64,000 nt of DNA, from IMG/VR virus record IMGVR_UViG_3300044695_006284, positions 34,134-98,133 of that record, one strand, 5' to 3'. The DNA is from a virus. Under the pieces are notes generated by a model. The model did not search any database. It was not told the DNA's origin and worked only from the letters and a program-made list of their open reading frames with translations. Position 1 is the first letter of the stretch, and every line of letters starts with the position of its first letter. The position numbers and the translations under genes are program-made. This document shows positions 7,381 to 15,907 of this stretch, one piece after another.

Positions 7381-8957
7381 TTGAATACGATGAAGATACA
7401 GTTCAAGATAATGTAGAAATATCTAATGTTGCAGATTGGATGAGATTTAATAATCCCACAACACAAAAATCTGACGATCTGTTTGATATAGATGCCGAAG
7501 AGATATTAAAGCTTTCAGGACTTGGAGCTTCATTTAGAAGAAAAGTGTCTAGAGACCTACAAAAAGCTTTTACTGGTAAAGATGGTGCCGTAACCCAGCA
7601 GCTTCAACACCAACAGGCAGTTAGCGGATACGCCACGTTTGATCTAATTCAGCCAGAGTATAACTTAGATTATCTTTCAACAATTTATGAAATTTCACCT
7701 TACAACTATGCAGCAATAAATGCAAAAGTTGCTAACATTGTAGGACTAGGGTTTGACTTTATTGAATCAAAAAAAACCACAGATACCCTAGAAGATATAG
7801 AAGACGATAAGCAGCTAGAAAGAGCACGTAAAAAGTTAAATAGGATTAAGCAAGACCTACACCGTTGGCTAGAGGATTGCAACGAAGATGAAACATTTAA
7901 AGAAACTCTTGTAAAGTTCTACACTGACATAGAGGCTACTGGTAATGGCTATCTGGAGGTCGGTAGAACAACGACTGGTAAGATAGGGTACATCGGTCAT
8001 ATACCTTCAAAGACAATGCGTGTAAGACGCCTTAGAGACGGTTTTATACAGCTTCTTTATGGCAAAGCTGTTTTCTTTAGAAATTTTGGAGACACAGAAA
8101 CCGTAAACCCAATTGCTGGTCAAGAAGACAGACCTAACGAGATTATTCATTTAAAGAAGTACACTCCAAAGAATAATTACTATGGAATCCCAGACATTAT
8201 TGCTGCACAAAACGCTATGGCTGGAAATGAATTTGCTGGTAAATACAACCTTGACTATTTTGAAAATAAGGCGGTTCCAAGATATATTATTACAGTAAAG
8301 GGAGCAAAGCTTTCTACAGAATCAGAAAGAAAATTGCTTGAGTTTTTTCAGGTAGGATTAAGAGGAAAGAACCACAGATCACTATATATTCCGCTTCCTC
8401 CAGATTCTCCAGATTCAAAAACTGAATTTAAGATGGAGCCAATTGAGGCGGGCTCGCAAGAGTCTTCATTTAATATATATCGCCAATCCAATAGAGATGA
8501 AATATTAATGGCTCACAGAGTCCCAATTAATAAAATTGGCACACCAGCAGGAATCAACCTTGCCGCAGCCAGAGATGCAGATAAGACATTTAAAGAGCAG
8601 GTTTGCAGACCAGCCCAAGAAAATCTAGAAAAGAAATTAAATAAAATTATTCAAGAAATGACCGATGCTCTAGAACTTAGATTTAATGAATTGAGTCTTA
8701 CAGATGCAGATACCCAGTCAAAGATTGATGAAAGATATCTTAGATTCCAAGTAATAACTCCAAATGAAATTAGAGTTAGAATGGGAATGGTTCCAAGAGA
8801 TGGTGGGGATGTCCCAGTAGATCTTGCAGCCCAAGCCGCCGAAATTAAGGCTCAGGCCAACCAAAGCAGAGCACGTGACCAAGAAAGATCTGCAAATTCT
8901 CCAGATAAATCTGGGGAGGGTAGAAATGCAAAAGGAGATGGAAGACAAGTCAACTAG
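7377..8957 (+). CDS. Portal protein
   Basis: A 526-residue portal of the PBSX/HK97 type, which forms the dodecameric DNA-entry ring at one capsid vertex. Recognisable segments are the N-terminal ISPYNYAAINAKVANIVG, WLEDCNEDETFKETLVKF, ATGNGYLEVGR, IGHIPSKTMRVRR, the loop HLKKYTPKNNYYGIPDII, AGNEFAGKYNLDYFENKAVP and the late MAHRVPINKIG. The last 40 residues are Gln/Ala/Arg-rich and disordered. Length fits the family. The start codon overlaps the preceding stop. The terminase genes, normally next door, are 47 kb downstream in this window. Confidence 0.92.
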   Translation: MIEYDEDTVQDNVEISNVADWMRFNNPTTQKSDDLFDIDAEEILKLSGLGASFRRKVSRDLQKAFTGKDGAVTQQLQHQQAVSGYATFDLIQPEYNLDYLSTIYEISPYNYAAINAKVANIVGLGFDFIESKKTTDTLEDIEDDKQLERARKKLNRIKQDLHRWLEDCNEDETFKETLVKFYTDIEATGNGYLEVGRTTTGKIGYIGHIPSKTMRVRRLRDGFIQLLYGKAVFFRNFGDTETVNPIAGQEDRPNEIIHLKKYTPKNNYYGIPDIIAAQNAMAGNEFAGKYNLDYFENKAVPRYIITVKGAKLSTESERKLLEFFQVGLRGKNHRSLYIPLPPDSPDSKTEFKMEPIEAGSQESSFNIYRQSNRDEILMAHRVPINKIGTPAGINLAAARDADKTFKEQVCRPAQENLEKKLNKIIQEMTDALELRFNELSLTDADTQSKIDERYLRFQVITPNEIRVRMGMVPRDGGDVPVDLAAQAAEIKAQANQSRARDQERSANSPDKSGEGRNAKGDGRQVN

Positions 8958-8975
8958 TCCTACTCAACTAGTTAT

Positions 8976-9004
8976 TTGCCTTTTGATACAACAATCTCTA
9001 TAAT
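8976..9004 (+). promoter_or_regulatory. Promoter TTGCCT-17-TATAAT, near-leaderless
   Basis: TTGCCT at 8976-8981 and TATAAT at 8999-9004 are 17 bases apart, in the 56-base gap after the portal gene. The ATG at 9014 follows 10 bases later without a Shine-Dalgarno, giving a leader of about 0-3 bases. Confidence 0.55.
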
Positions 9005-9013
9005 ATATAACAT

Positions 9014-10330
9014 ATGATCATAGAAAAGTCACATTGGTCTTCTAATGGAAATGCTATTAATTTATCAGTTCCATTTACGAAGGTCAATAGAGAAAAAAGA
9101 ACAGTCTCAGGATTCGCAACATTAGATAACCTGGATCAGACTGGTGATGTCGTTACTCAAGAAGCTAGCATGAAAGCATTTGAAAGCTTTAGAGGTAATC
9201 TAAGAGAAATGCATCAACCACTTGCAGTTGGCAAGGTAGCATCTTTTAGACCAGAAACTTTTTATGATCCTGCAACAAAAGAATTTTACAACGGTGTTTA
9301 TGTTGATGCATACATTTCTAAGGGCGCTCAAGATACTTGGGAAAAGGTACTAGACGGAACACTAACAGGATTTTCTATCGGCGGAAAGATTATTGAATCA
9401 GATAACGAAGTAAACAAATCAACAGGAGCATCAGTAAGGTTTATTAAAGACTATGCACTAGTTGAACTATCAATCGTTGATTCACCAGCAAATGAACTAT
9501 GTAACATTTTATCTATTGAAAAAGTAAATGGACAAATGATTTTTAAAGGCATCGCAGCAGATGTTAAAATGGAAAATATTTTTTATTGTGCAGAAAGTGA
9601 TTCTGTATTTATGTCAACAGAATCAGAATACATATCTCCAGTTACTGGTAAAAAAACAGAACTCATTGGATGGGTAGAATCAAACGACGTAAACAAAGGA
9701 AAAGAAATAGAAAAGATTCTTGATTCACGTAGATCAAGATTGCAAACATTGCCTGACAACACAAATATAAATATGGCAATTGCAGAAGGAGGAAATGAAG
9801 TGGAAAAGCTTAATGTAACAGAAGCAACTCCAGTAGTAGAAGAAGCAGTAGCTCCAGAAGCACCTGCAGAAATTATTGAAGAAGTTGCCCCAGTAGAACA
9901 AGAGTCTGCTGAAGTTGTAGCTGAAGAAACTTCTGCCGAAGTTCTGGAAAAATCAGCAGAACTAACAGTTCAGGAATCACCTGACTTTGTTAAAATGCTA
10001 GGCGACCTTAAGGGTTTCTTCTCAGAGACTTTGGAAAAGGCCTCTGAGGCAAACGCTGCTCAGGTTTCAACAATCAAGGAGACAGTCGAAGCTTTTAGCA
10101 AGAATGTCGATTTGAGAATTTCAGAATTAGCAGAAAAGCACACAGAACTCTCAACAGCAGTTGATTCAATTAAGTCCATCATGGACACAGTTGAAAAAAG
10201 AGTAGACGCAGTAGAATCAGACACTGCAATCAAGAAGTCCTCTGACCTTGGCGGGTCAGCTGGAGTAACAATCAAAAAATCAAAATGGAACGGCACTTTC
10301 CTCGGTTCCGTTAGCGAATTAACAAAATAA
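9014..10330 (+). CDS. Prohead serine protease (XkdF/S78-like) fused to scaffold-like coiled-coil domain
   Basis: A 438-residue protein with two parts. Residues about 10-175 are a capsid maturation protease: H67 in REMHQP, S121 in LTGFSIGGK and an acidic D156 in ELSIVDSPAN match the catalytic order of the peptidase S78/XkdF group. Residues about 255-310 are a Glu/Ala/Val-rich linker, and 320-400 a long helical coiled coil (KGFFSETLEKASEANAAQV onward) of the kind that acts as internal scaffold. No separate scaffold gene is present between protease and capsid, so this fusion probably supplies both activities and is cleaved on maturation. Confidence 0.82.
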   Translation: MIIEKSHWSSNGNAINLSVPFTKVNREKRTVSGFATLDNLDQTGDVVTQEASMKAFESFRGNLREMHQPLAVGKVASFRPETFYDPATKEFYNGVYVDAYISKGAQDTWEKVLDGTLTGFSIGGKIIESDNEVNKSTGASVRFIKDYALVELSIVDSPANELCNILSIEKVNGQMIFKGIAADVKMENIFYCAESDSVFMSTESEYISPVTGKKTELIGWVESNDVNKGKEIEKILDSRRSRLQTLPDNTNINMAIAEGGNEVEKLNVTEATPVVEEAVAPEAPAEIIEEVAPVEQESAEVVAEETSAEVLEKSAELTVQESPDFVKMLGDLKGFFSETLEKASEANAAQVSTIKETVEAFSKNVDLRISELAEKHTELSTAVDSIKSIMDTVEKRVDAVESDTAIKKSSDLGGSAGVTIKKSKWNGTFLGSVSELTK

Positions 10331-10348
10331 GGGTATGGTGAAAAACTA

Positions 10349-11398
10349 ATGAGTAATGAACTATTAGCAAAAGCAGCTGAAGCAGGCACAACACTAACAG
10401 GTGGAATGACTGGCGCAGCAAACCCTACCGACGGAATTCACGTAGGTTCCGAGGGTAAGGGAGGCTTGCTCAATCCTGAGCAATCCGCAAGATTCCTCGA
10501 TTACATGTTCGATGCAACAGTAATCGGTAAAGTAGCACGTACAGTTCGAATGAGAGCTGACACTACAGAGATTGATCGTATCGGCGTCGGAGAAAAGCTT
10601 ATGAAGCTTGCATCTGAAGCAGAGAACACTGGCACAAACTCAGCAGTACAGTTCTCAAAGATTTCTCTCACAACAAAGAAGCTTCGCCTAGATTGGGAGC
10701 TTTCAACTGAGTCTCTAGAAGACAACATTGAAGGTGCTGATCTAGAAGATCACATTGCAAGACTTATGGCAACACAGGCTGGTAATGACCTAGAGGACGT
10801 AGTCCTTAACGGTAACACAGCTCTATCTTCAGATAACCTATACAAGGCATTTGATGGTATTGTCAAGATTGCAAAGACAAATGGTCGTGTAGTAGCTGGA
10901 GCGGGTGCAGTAGTATCTCGTGACATCTTCAACAAGGCACTAAAGGCTATGCCACGTAAGTACAAGCAGCGTCGTCCAGACCTACGCTTCCTTGCAGGCT
11001 CAAACCTAATTCAAGACTACTTGTACTCAACATCACAGAACATCCAAAACGTTAACCCACAAGATATCGCTTCAAGCATTATCCGTGGAGACCAGGGTGG
11101 TCTAGGTGGTCCAGCAGGATATGTGGCACCATTCGCATTTGGTATTCCAATTGTTGAAGTTCCACTACTTAAGGAAACACAGACAGGTTCATATGCAACA
11201 CCAACAGGAGAGCACGGAGACGTCCACTTGACATTCCCAAATAACGTTGTTATTGGTATCAAGCGTGATGTAACTGTTTACCGCTTCTTCTGGCCAAAGA
11301 AGGACTCAATCGAATATACAATGTATACTCGTGTTGGTACCCAAATTGAGCAGGCAGATGCATGGGTAGTCGTAAAAGACGTTAAGGTTGCTTCTTAA
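10349..11398 (+). CDS. Major capsid protein (HK97 fold)
   Basis: A 349-residue capsid protein. The layout is an N-terminal arm with Gly/Thr (TTLTGGMTGAANPTDG), then GKVARTVRM, the spine-helix region STESLEDN, HIARLMATQAGNDLEDVVLNG, the A-domain signature YKQRRPDLRFLAGSNLIQDY, FGIPIVEVP and a C-terminal beta strand FFWPKKDSIEYTMYTRVG. It lacks a long N-terminal delta domain, in line with the scaffold being on the protease. Codons such as CGT, GGT and AAG are more frequent than in flanking genes, as expected of the most expressed protein. A strong terminator follows at 11423. Confidence 0.93.
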   Translation: MSNELLAKAAEAGTTLTGGMTGAANPTDGIHVGSEGKGGLLNPEQSARFLDYMFDATVIGKVARTVRMRADTTEIDRIGVGEKLMKLASEAENTGTNSAVQFSKISLTTKKLRLDWELSTESLEDNIEGADLEDHIARLMATQAGNDLEDVVLNGNTALSSDNLYKAFDGIVKIAKTNGRVVAGAGAVVSRDIFNKALKAMPRKYKQRRPDLRFLAGSNLIQDYLYSTSQNIQNVNPQDIASSIIRGDQGGLGGPAGYVAPFAFGIPIVEVPLLKETQTGSYATPTGEHGDVHLTFPNNVVIGIKRDVTVYRFFWPKKDSIEYTMYTRVGTQIEQADAWVVVKDVKVAS

Positions 11399-11422
11399 TT
11401 AAATAAGAAATAACTACCGAAA

Positions 11423-11450
11423 GGCCCCCAATTAATTTTGGGGGCTTTTC
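11423..11450 (+). terminator. Intrinsic terminator after capsid gene
   Basis: An 8-bp stem gcccccaa / ttgggggc (11424-11431 with 11438-11445), a six-base loop and a TTTT run. It ends capsid transcription before the next promoter. Confidence 0.9.
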
Positions 11451-11465
11451 ATTTTAATTTTATAG

Positions 11466-11474
11466 TGCTATAAT
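11466..11474 (+). promoter_or_regulatory. Extended -10 promoter TGC-TATAAT
   Basis: TGC-TATAAT follows directly after the capsid terminator; a Shine-Dalgarno (aaaggag) precedes the ATG at 11502. The -35 region falls in the terminator T-run and is weak, so recognition likely relies on the extended -10. Confidence 0.6.
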
Positions 11475-11501
11475 TTATGTACATACCAAAGGAGTATATA
11501 T

Positions 11502-11900
11502 ATGTCATTTGACACACTTAAGGTCAAAGAACTAAAGACATTAGCAGCGGACTTCGCAGTTGATGTTGATGGCCTAAAAAATAAAGCAGATGTTATTGCA
11601 GCCCTAACAGAAGAAGGAGTAACTTGGTCAGTTTACCAAGGTACACTTAAAAACATAGAGAACGCAAAAGAAGATGCAGATGAAATTCTTCCTAGACTAG
11701 ATCCAAATCAAAAGCTTGATGAAGATATGGTTCTTGTAAAGATGGATCGACCAAACTACAGATATGATGCACTTGGTTTTACATTTACCTTAGAGCACCC
11801 ATTCGTAGCAATGAAGCCAGATGTGGCTCAAGAAATTTTTGATAAGGAGGAAGGGTTTAGATTGGCTACACCTAGAGAAGTACAGGAGTACTACAACTAA
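11502..11900 (+). CDS. SAP/HeH-like domain head protein
   Basis: A 132-residue acidic protein. Residues about 5-38 (LKVKELKTLAADF then LKNKADVIAAL) have the helix-extended loop-helix pattern of SAP/HeH/LEM-type domains often found on small phage head proteins. The C-terminal half carries RPNYRYDALGFTFTLEHPF and ends with ATPREVQEYY; its fold is unknown to me. It lies between the capsid and connector genes, where decoration or head-completion proteins are common. It starts a new transcription unit after the capsid terminator. Confidence 0.6.
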   Translation: MSFDTLKVKELKTLAADFAVDVDGLKNKADVIAALTEEGVTWSVYQGTLKNIENAKEDADEILPRLDPNQKLDEDMVLVKMDRPNYRYDALGFTFTLEHPFVAMKPDVAQEIFDKEEGFRLATPREVQEYYN

Positions 11901-11909
11901 GCCTAACAC

Positions 11910-12893
11910 ATGGCAGAGATATACCAGAACACAAGCACGGCGGCAACAACAAAGCTTTACGTAAAAGGTGAAGCAATTACGCCTAGCTCTACAGTTACTG
12001 TAAAAGTTTACGACATAACTGGAGATCCCGTTATCTCTCCACTAATTAGCCCATCAACAATCCTTGCAACCCTTACAGCGGAAGCAAGCGAAGTTGATCA
12101 GGGCTCTTTTAGTGTTTACCTTCCGACTCAGTATACAACAAGAAATAGAAAGTTTAAATTAGTTTGGGACTGGCAATATAACTCAGATTCGTACTCAAAT
12201 ACCACGTACCTTGATGTTGTAACCCCGTATGTAGACATACAGGAAGCTGCACAGGAGCTAGGTTTTGGGTCGGATGCAAATGATCCTAATCACAAAACTT
12301 ATCAAGAACTAAAGCTAGCAGAAAGATATGCTAGAAATATAATTGAAGGACATACTGGTCAAAAGTTTTATTTATACGATTCAAACTTTTACACAATAGG
12401 AAACGATTCAGACACTCTTTCTTTTCCAATTAAGATAAACCAGTTACACACGTTGCATGCAAATGATCAGCTATTAATAGATAGAATCAATAATGTAAAT
12501 GCATTAGGCATGGTAATAGAAAACACGTTGAGCGGTTTTGGAATAAGAGTAAACCAGTCTGCAATACTTGATAATGATGTATATATTGCAAACGGAATGG
12601 TTCCTCCATCAATAAATGATTCATCTCCAAATATATTTAGAAGAACTCAATCTTATAAGGTTTATGCTAGATTTGGTTGGGCCTACGTTCCAAATGAGGT
12701 CCGAGACGCAACAGTAGAGCTAATGAAGATGTACTTTGCTAAAGATAGAATCTGGAGAGAAAGATATATTAAAAAGATATCTACTACAGACTGGGATTTT
12801 GAATATTCATCTGAAGCATTTAACGGAACAGGATCATCTTACGCAGACAAGCTTCTTGCAGACTACGTCATAACTCAAATGGTCTTATTGTAA
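11910..12893 (+). CDS. Head-tail connector with N-terminal Ig-like domain
   Basis: A 327-residue protein in two parts. Residues 1-105 are beta-rich, Ser/Thr-rich and Ig-like (TTKLYVKGEAIT, TVTVKVYD, FKLVWDWQY). Residues about 110-327 resemble gp6-like connector adaptors: helical LKLAERYARNIIEGHTGQKF, a beta insert with YKVYARFGWAYVPNEVRDAT, then VELMKMYFAKDRIWRERY and a C-terminal helix. The adaptor ring attaches below the portal. The extra N-terminal domain is unusual for the family and may be exposed on the neck. The stop shares a base with the next start (TAATG). Confidence 0.7.
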   Translation: MAEIYQNTSTAATTKLYVKGEAITPSSTVTVKVYDITGDPVISPLISPSTILATLTAEASEVDQGSFSVYLPTQYTTRNRKFKLVWDWQYNSDSYSNTTYLDVVTPYVDIQEAAQELGFGSDANDPNHKTYQELKLAERYARNIIEGHTGQKFYLYDSNFYTIGNDSDTLSFPIKINQLHTLHANDQLLIDRINNVNALGMVIENTLSGFGIRVNQSAILDNDVYIANGMVPPSINDSSPNIFRRTQSYKVYARFGWAYVPNEVRDATVELMKMYFAKDRIWRERYIKKISTTDWDFEYSSEAFNGTGSSYADKLLADYVITQMVLL

Positions 12894-13318
12894 TGTTTGA
12901 AGCAGTAGATGGTTTAATGACCATGAAAATGGATGTATACAGACAACAAGAGCAGCAGGATAAAGATACTGGTGCAATTATTAGAGAGTTCTCATACATA
13001 AAAACATTAGACTGCTACGCTAGAGGAATTATTACAGAAAGCCGAAACAGAACAAATGATAATCAAAATTTTTCAAATAAATATTCAAATAATCAATATG
13101 TAGAAACAAGAACTGCAGAGCGGCTAACCCCTAGAGACAAGATAAAAAATATTAGAGATGCTAGCGGAAAGCCTATATGGTACGAGCTAAACTATCCAAG
13201 TGATACTCCAACAGTATTTGATGTAATAGGAACAACTCCTATATCAGATCCTTTTGGAAATGTTGTCGGATATAACGCATCATTGCAAAGAGCGGAGAAC
13301 CAGCAAATTGGCATCTGA
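12893..13318 (+). CDS. Putative head-closure/neck protein
   Basis: A 141-residue protein, beta-rich after a short N-terminus, with KMDVYRQQEQQDKDTGAII, a Tyr/Asn-rich loop (NNQYVETRTAERLTPRDKI), IWYELNYPSDTPTVFDVIG and a final VVGYNASLQRAE. The size, position between the connector and the tail genes, and the pattern of an 'RYETRT/DRI' barrel loop fit a stopper or head-closure protein of the SPP1 gp16 class. Sequence evidence alone is modest and I rely largely on synteny. It starts with ATG overlapping the previous TAA. Confidence 0.55.
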   Translation: MFEAVDGLMTMKMDVYRQQEQQDKDTGAIIREFSYIKTLDCYARGIITESRNRTNDNQNFSNKYSNNQYVETRTAERLTPRDKIKNIRDASGKPIWYELNYPSDTPTVFDVIGTTPISDPFGNVVGYNASLQRAENQQIGI

Positions 13319-14099
13319 AATTTTAGCTATTAAAGCAGCAAGCGGATTGGTAAATCTTATGGCCAATAAGCCTGTCAGCGGTGCGCTAAAAGACAGCACA
13401 GTAGCACAGATATCTGCAGCACTATTCTACAAAACAAATGTAATGGCAAAGCTAGCATCAAATGCTCAATTTCAATCAGCATTTAGAAATGTAATCTTTG
13501 ATCAATTGCAAGTTGACTTCGGAGATTATATTGATGCAAAATCAAGAACTTCTCCAAAATCTTTTCACCACGTTTATGAGTGGGATAGGGTAGGTCAAGA
13601 CGAGGCAAGATTGTTTAAATTAAAACAACTTCCAGCAGATGGCTTATCATTAAAACTTAATTATGAATTGATCGATTCCAAATCTTTTGTACCTTCTGAA
13701 AATTCTAAGAATAAACATGTCTTTGTAAAAAAGGCTGAAATAATGGAGCAGGGAAAGACTGTAGTTATTGCTCCAAGATTTTCAGAAAGGCTTGTTTTTG
13801 ATATAGATGGATATACTATATTCATGCCAAAAGGACAATCGGTTACTGTTAGAAAGCCAGGCGGAGCGGCAACTAAAAATGCATTCTTTGCACAATATAG
13901 ATACTTCTTTACTGGTAATCTAGTTAACATGTCAATAAAAAAATCGGGATTCCAAAGACTATTTAATTCATCATTGTCTAGAGCATTAGGTGTTCCAGCA
14001 CAAGTTAAAACAGTTAAATATAGCTTCTCGCCAAATCAGCTGGCAAATGAAGCAGAGGCTGCTACATCAGCAGCATTTGCGAGGTTCGTAAATGGCTAA
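13308..14099 (+). CDS. Hypothetical neck/tail-completion protein
   Basis: I choose the TTG at 13308 as start, because GGAG lies 9 bases upstream and it gives an 11-base overlap; the frame extends to an ATG at 13254 but that would overlap the previous gene by 65 bases. The product is 263 residues: an N-terminal helical part (ILAIKAASGLVNLMANK), then DFGDYIDAKSRTSPKSFHHVYEWDRVG, beta strands around YTIFMPKGQSVTVRKPGG, and a helical C-terminus ending AAFARFVNG. It occupies the slot of HK97 gp10-like tail-completion proteins but is longer. Function is by position. Confidence 0.55.
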   Translation: MASEILAIKAASGLVNLMANKPVSGALKDSTVAQISAALFYKTNVMAKLASNAQFQSAFRNVIFDQLQVDFGDYIDAKSRTSPKSFHHVYEWDRVGQDEARLFKLKQLPADGLSLKLNYELIDSKSFVPSENSKNKHVFVKKAEIMEQGKTVVIAPRFSERLVFDIDGYTIFMPKGQSVTVRKPGGAATKNAFFAQYRYFFTGNLVNMSIKKSGFQRLFNSSLSRALGVPAQVKTVKYSFSPNQLANEAEAATSAAFARFVNG

Positions 14100-14601
14100 T
14101 TATAAATTAGATTCAATGTTTGAAATAAGAAAGTTCTTATGGAACAGACTTACATGGCTAGGCATATTTGATGAGAATGATTATTATTCAGATAACCTAG
14201 GCGAGGCACTTGTGCCAATAGTCCCAGTTCAGCAACAGCCAGAAATGAATCAATTCTTGAGCGGCAAGAAGCATATAGTCTATGACAAGGTAGGTATGTC
14301 ATATGAGAATAACTGGATGATATGCTGCGAGCAAATCTTATTAACTCTATATTCACCAGAGATCCTAGACATTGTTGAGATGAGAAACTTCCTAACTGAT
14401 GAGTTTAGAAGAATGGATGAGTCTGCAAGAGATGTTAATAAATGGGCTGGGTTATCAGATAAATTCAAGTTCCATAGCATTCAAGTAGCAGATATATCAT
14501 CTACAGCCCCATCAGAAGAAATCCAAGGATTCTATGCAGCAGATGTAGTATTAGAGATAAAATACTCAAGAATACTAGATGGCAAGGGCAGATTTGCCTA
14601 G
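14092..14601 (+). CDS. Putative tail terminator protein
   Basis: A 169-residue alpha/beta protein whose position, directly before the major tail protein, is that of tail terminators, which cap the tail tube at the neck. Visible features are FEIRKFLWNRLTWLGIF at the start, WMICCEQILLTLYSPEIL, a central helix MRNFLTDEFRRMDESARD and a closing strand DVVLEIKYSRI, as in lambda gpU-like folds. It overlaps the previous gene by 8 bases. A weak hairpin (arms around 14584-14590 and 14604-14610) with few T residues spans its stop codon and might reduce read-through into the major tail gene. Confidence 0.55.
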   Translation: MANYKLDSMFEIRKFLWNRLTWLGIFDENDYYSDNLGEALVPIVPVQQQPEMNQFLSGKKHIVYDKVGMSYENNWMICCEQILLTLYSPEILDIVEMRNFLTDEFRRMDESARDVNKWAGLSDKFKFHSIQVADISSTAPSEEIQGFYAADVVLEIKYSRILDGKGRFA

Positions 14602-14705
14602 TTTGCCTTTTATAAGTTAGTAGAGTAAAATTAGAACAGAGGAAAGGGCCTAGCCAGCCAAAATATATATATTAATTTCATATGAAATCAGGAGGCAATA
14701 CAATT

Positions 14706-15467
14706 ATGGCATATCAAAATACAGGAGACGCCCGCAACATTCTTGTTGGAGCATCACCACTATTCTTGTCAGTAGAAGATTCAACAGTATCTGGTTACGA
14801 CTCAAGCATGGATGCAGGCGAAGCAAACGCTTTCGTTGCAAACAAAAATCGTTTTGTACCAGCATTCTCAACAGGAGAGTCTTATACTACAACACTAAAT
14901 AAAGTTTTAACAACAAAAGGTGCTACTCAGACAGCAACACCGTCAGAGTCAACACCAGCACTTGGTGGAGCTTACCGCAACGTAGGTTACACAAATAACG
15001 GTCTTCAGATCAGCTACCAACCAACATTTGACTCAGTAACTGTTGACCAGTTGCTAGATACAGCTAAGCTGTTCAAGTCTGCGATGATGGTTCAGATCTC
15101 AACAGAAATGGCAGAAGGTACTCTAGAGAACGTTCTTGCAGTATTTGGTCAAAAGGGATCAACACTTACATCAGATGGAACAGGTACATCAGCAGTTGAC
15201 ACACTAGGTTTGGAAGCAGGTGCACTAGGTGCAGCTCCAACAGAGCGTCAGCTAATTGCAGTTGGACAGGCTCCAACTTCAGAAGCATCAGCAACTGAGC
15301 GTGTATATTATGCACGTCGTGTTTTGTCTGTTGAACAGTCACAGTTCTCTTTGGCTCGTACAGCAGCAACAACATTCCCAGTAACATTCCGTCTTCTACC
15401 ATCAGGTGACTCAGCTCACGTTGGTTCAGAATACGGTAAGATTATTGACCGTGTACTAACAGTTTAA
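14706..15467 (+). CDS. Major tail (tube) protein
   Basis: A 253-residue protein. The ATG at 14706 is preferred over one at 14682 because GGAGG sits 11 bases before it. It is Ala/Thr/Ser-rich with alternating strands (NILVGASPLFLSVED, VGYTNNGLQISYQPTF, then VEQSQFSLARTAATTFPVTF), like tube proteins of siphoviruses. High use of GGT, CGT and CAG-type codons matches the capsid gene, as does isolation between its own gap and a strong terminator, both marks of a very abundant product. Position between neck genes and chaperone/tape measure settles the role. Confidence 0.8.
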   Translation: MAYQNTGDARNILVGASPLFLSVEDSTVSGYDSSMDAGEANAFVANKNRFVPAFSTGESYTTTLNKVLTTKGATQTATPSESTPALGGAYRNVGYTNNGLQISYQPTFDSVTVDQLLDTAKLFKSAMMVQISTEMAEGTLENVLAVFGQKGSTLTSDGTGTSAVDTLGLEAGALGAAPTERQLIAVGQAPTSEASATERVYYARRVLSVEQSQFSLARTAATTFPVTFRLLPSGDSAHVGSEYGKIIDRVLTV

Positions 15468-15487
15468 TTATATTAATAATTAATATC

Positions 15488-15513
15488 AAAGCCCCCAAGA
15501 AATTGGGGGCTTT
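15488..15513 (+). terminator. Intrinsic terminator after major tail gene, GAAA loop
   Basis: An 11-bp perfect stem aaagcccccaa / ttgggggcttt closed by a GAAA tetraloop. The flanking A and T runs make it a candidate in both directions. The gcccccaa/ttgggggc core is identical to that of the capsid terminator. Confidence 0.9.
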
Positions 15514-15517
15514 GCTG

Positions 15518-15546
15518 TTGTACCCTTATAATGGTTATGCTATAAT
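15518..15546 (+). promoter_or_regulatory. Promoter TTGTAC-17-TATAAT with TGC extension
   Basis: TTGTAC at 15518, a 17-base spacer ending in TGC, and TATAAT at 15541. It begins immediately after the terminator and would drive the chaperone and tape-measure genes. Confidence 0.7.
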
Positions 15547-15574
15547 AATTTAGACGATCCTTAAGGAGGATAAA

Positions 15575-15907
15575 TTGGCAACAACAGTATATGATGTAGA
15601 AGAGATTGAACTACAAAGCGGAGCTAAAGTAAAGCTCAAGCCACTATCAATCAAGCAGCTACGAAAGTTTATGGAAGTAATTAAGAAAGTTCAAGATGCA
15701 GAAGATGAAACAGCAACACTTGGAATTTTGGTTGAAGCATGCGGAGTAGCACTAGAAACACAGCTTCCAGACCTAGTTGCTGATCTTGACAAGCTAGAAG
15801 ACGCATTGGATGTTCCAACAATTAATAGAATCCTTGAAGTTTGCGGAGGAATTAAGATGGACGACCCAAACCTAATAGCGGCAGCGGTACTGGCTGGTCA
15901 GAACTAG
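15575..15907 (+). CDS. Tail assembly chaperone G (short form)
   Basis: A 110-residue product starting at TTG after a strong AAGGAGG. It has the compact helical fold of gpG-like chaperones: a start VYDVEEIELQSGAKVKLKPL, SIKQLRKFMEVIKKV, and a C-terminal helix ending LIAAAVLAGQN before TAG. G proteins bind the tape measure during tail assembly. The key evidence is the slippery C CCA AAC near its 3' end, from which a -1 shift continues into the downstream open frame to make a G-T fusion of about 222 residues. The order before the tape measure is invariant in siphoviruses. Confidence 0.85.
   Translation: MATTVYDVEEIELQSGAKVKLKPLSIKQLRKFMEVIKKVQDAEDETATLGILVEACGVALETQLPDLVADLDKLEDALDVPTINRILEVCGGIKMDDPNLIAAAVLAGQN
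15865..15871 (+). promoter_or_regulatory. Programmed -1 frameshift slippery site CCCAAAC
   Basis: In the G frame it reads C CCA AAC, the X XXY YYZ form, so both tRNAs can re-pair one base back. It lies 36 bases before the G stop, and the -1 frame is open from 15856 to 16242, so shifted ribosomes enter the T region. Confidence 0.85.

Noticed and set aside
8947-8972. Inverted ACTAGT repeats after the portal gene
   Set aside because: Short 7-base arms in A+T-rich DNA, with no second copy and no link to a promoter element; likely chance.
14583-14611. Hairpin over the end of the tail terminator gene
   Set aside because: Seven pairs with a G-T and a short T run; too weak to list as a terminator, mentioned only in the gene entry.
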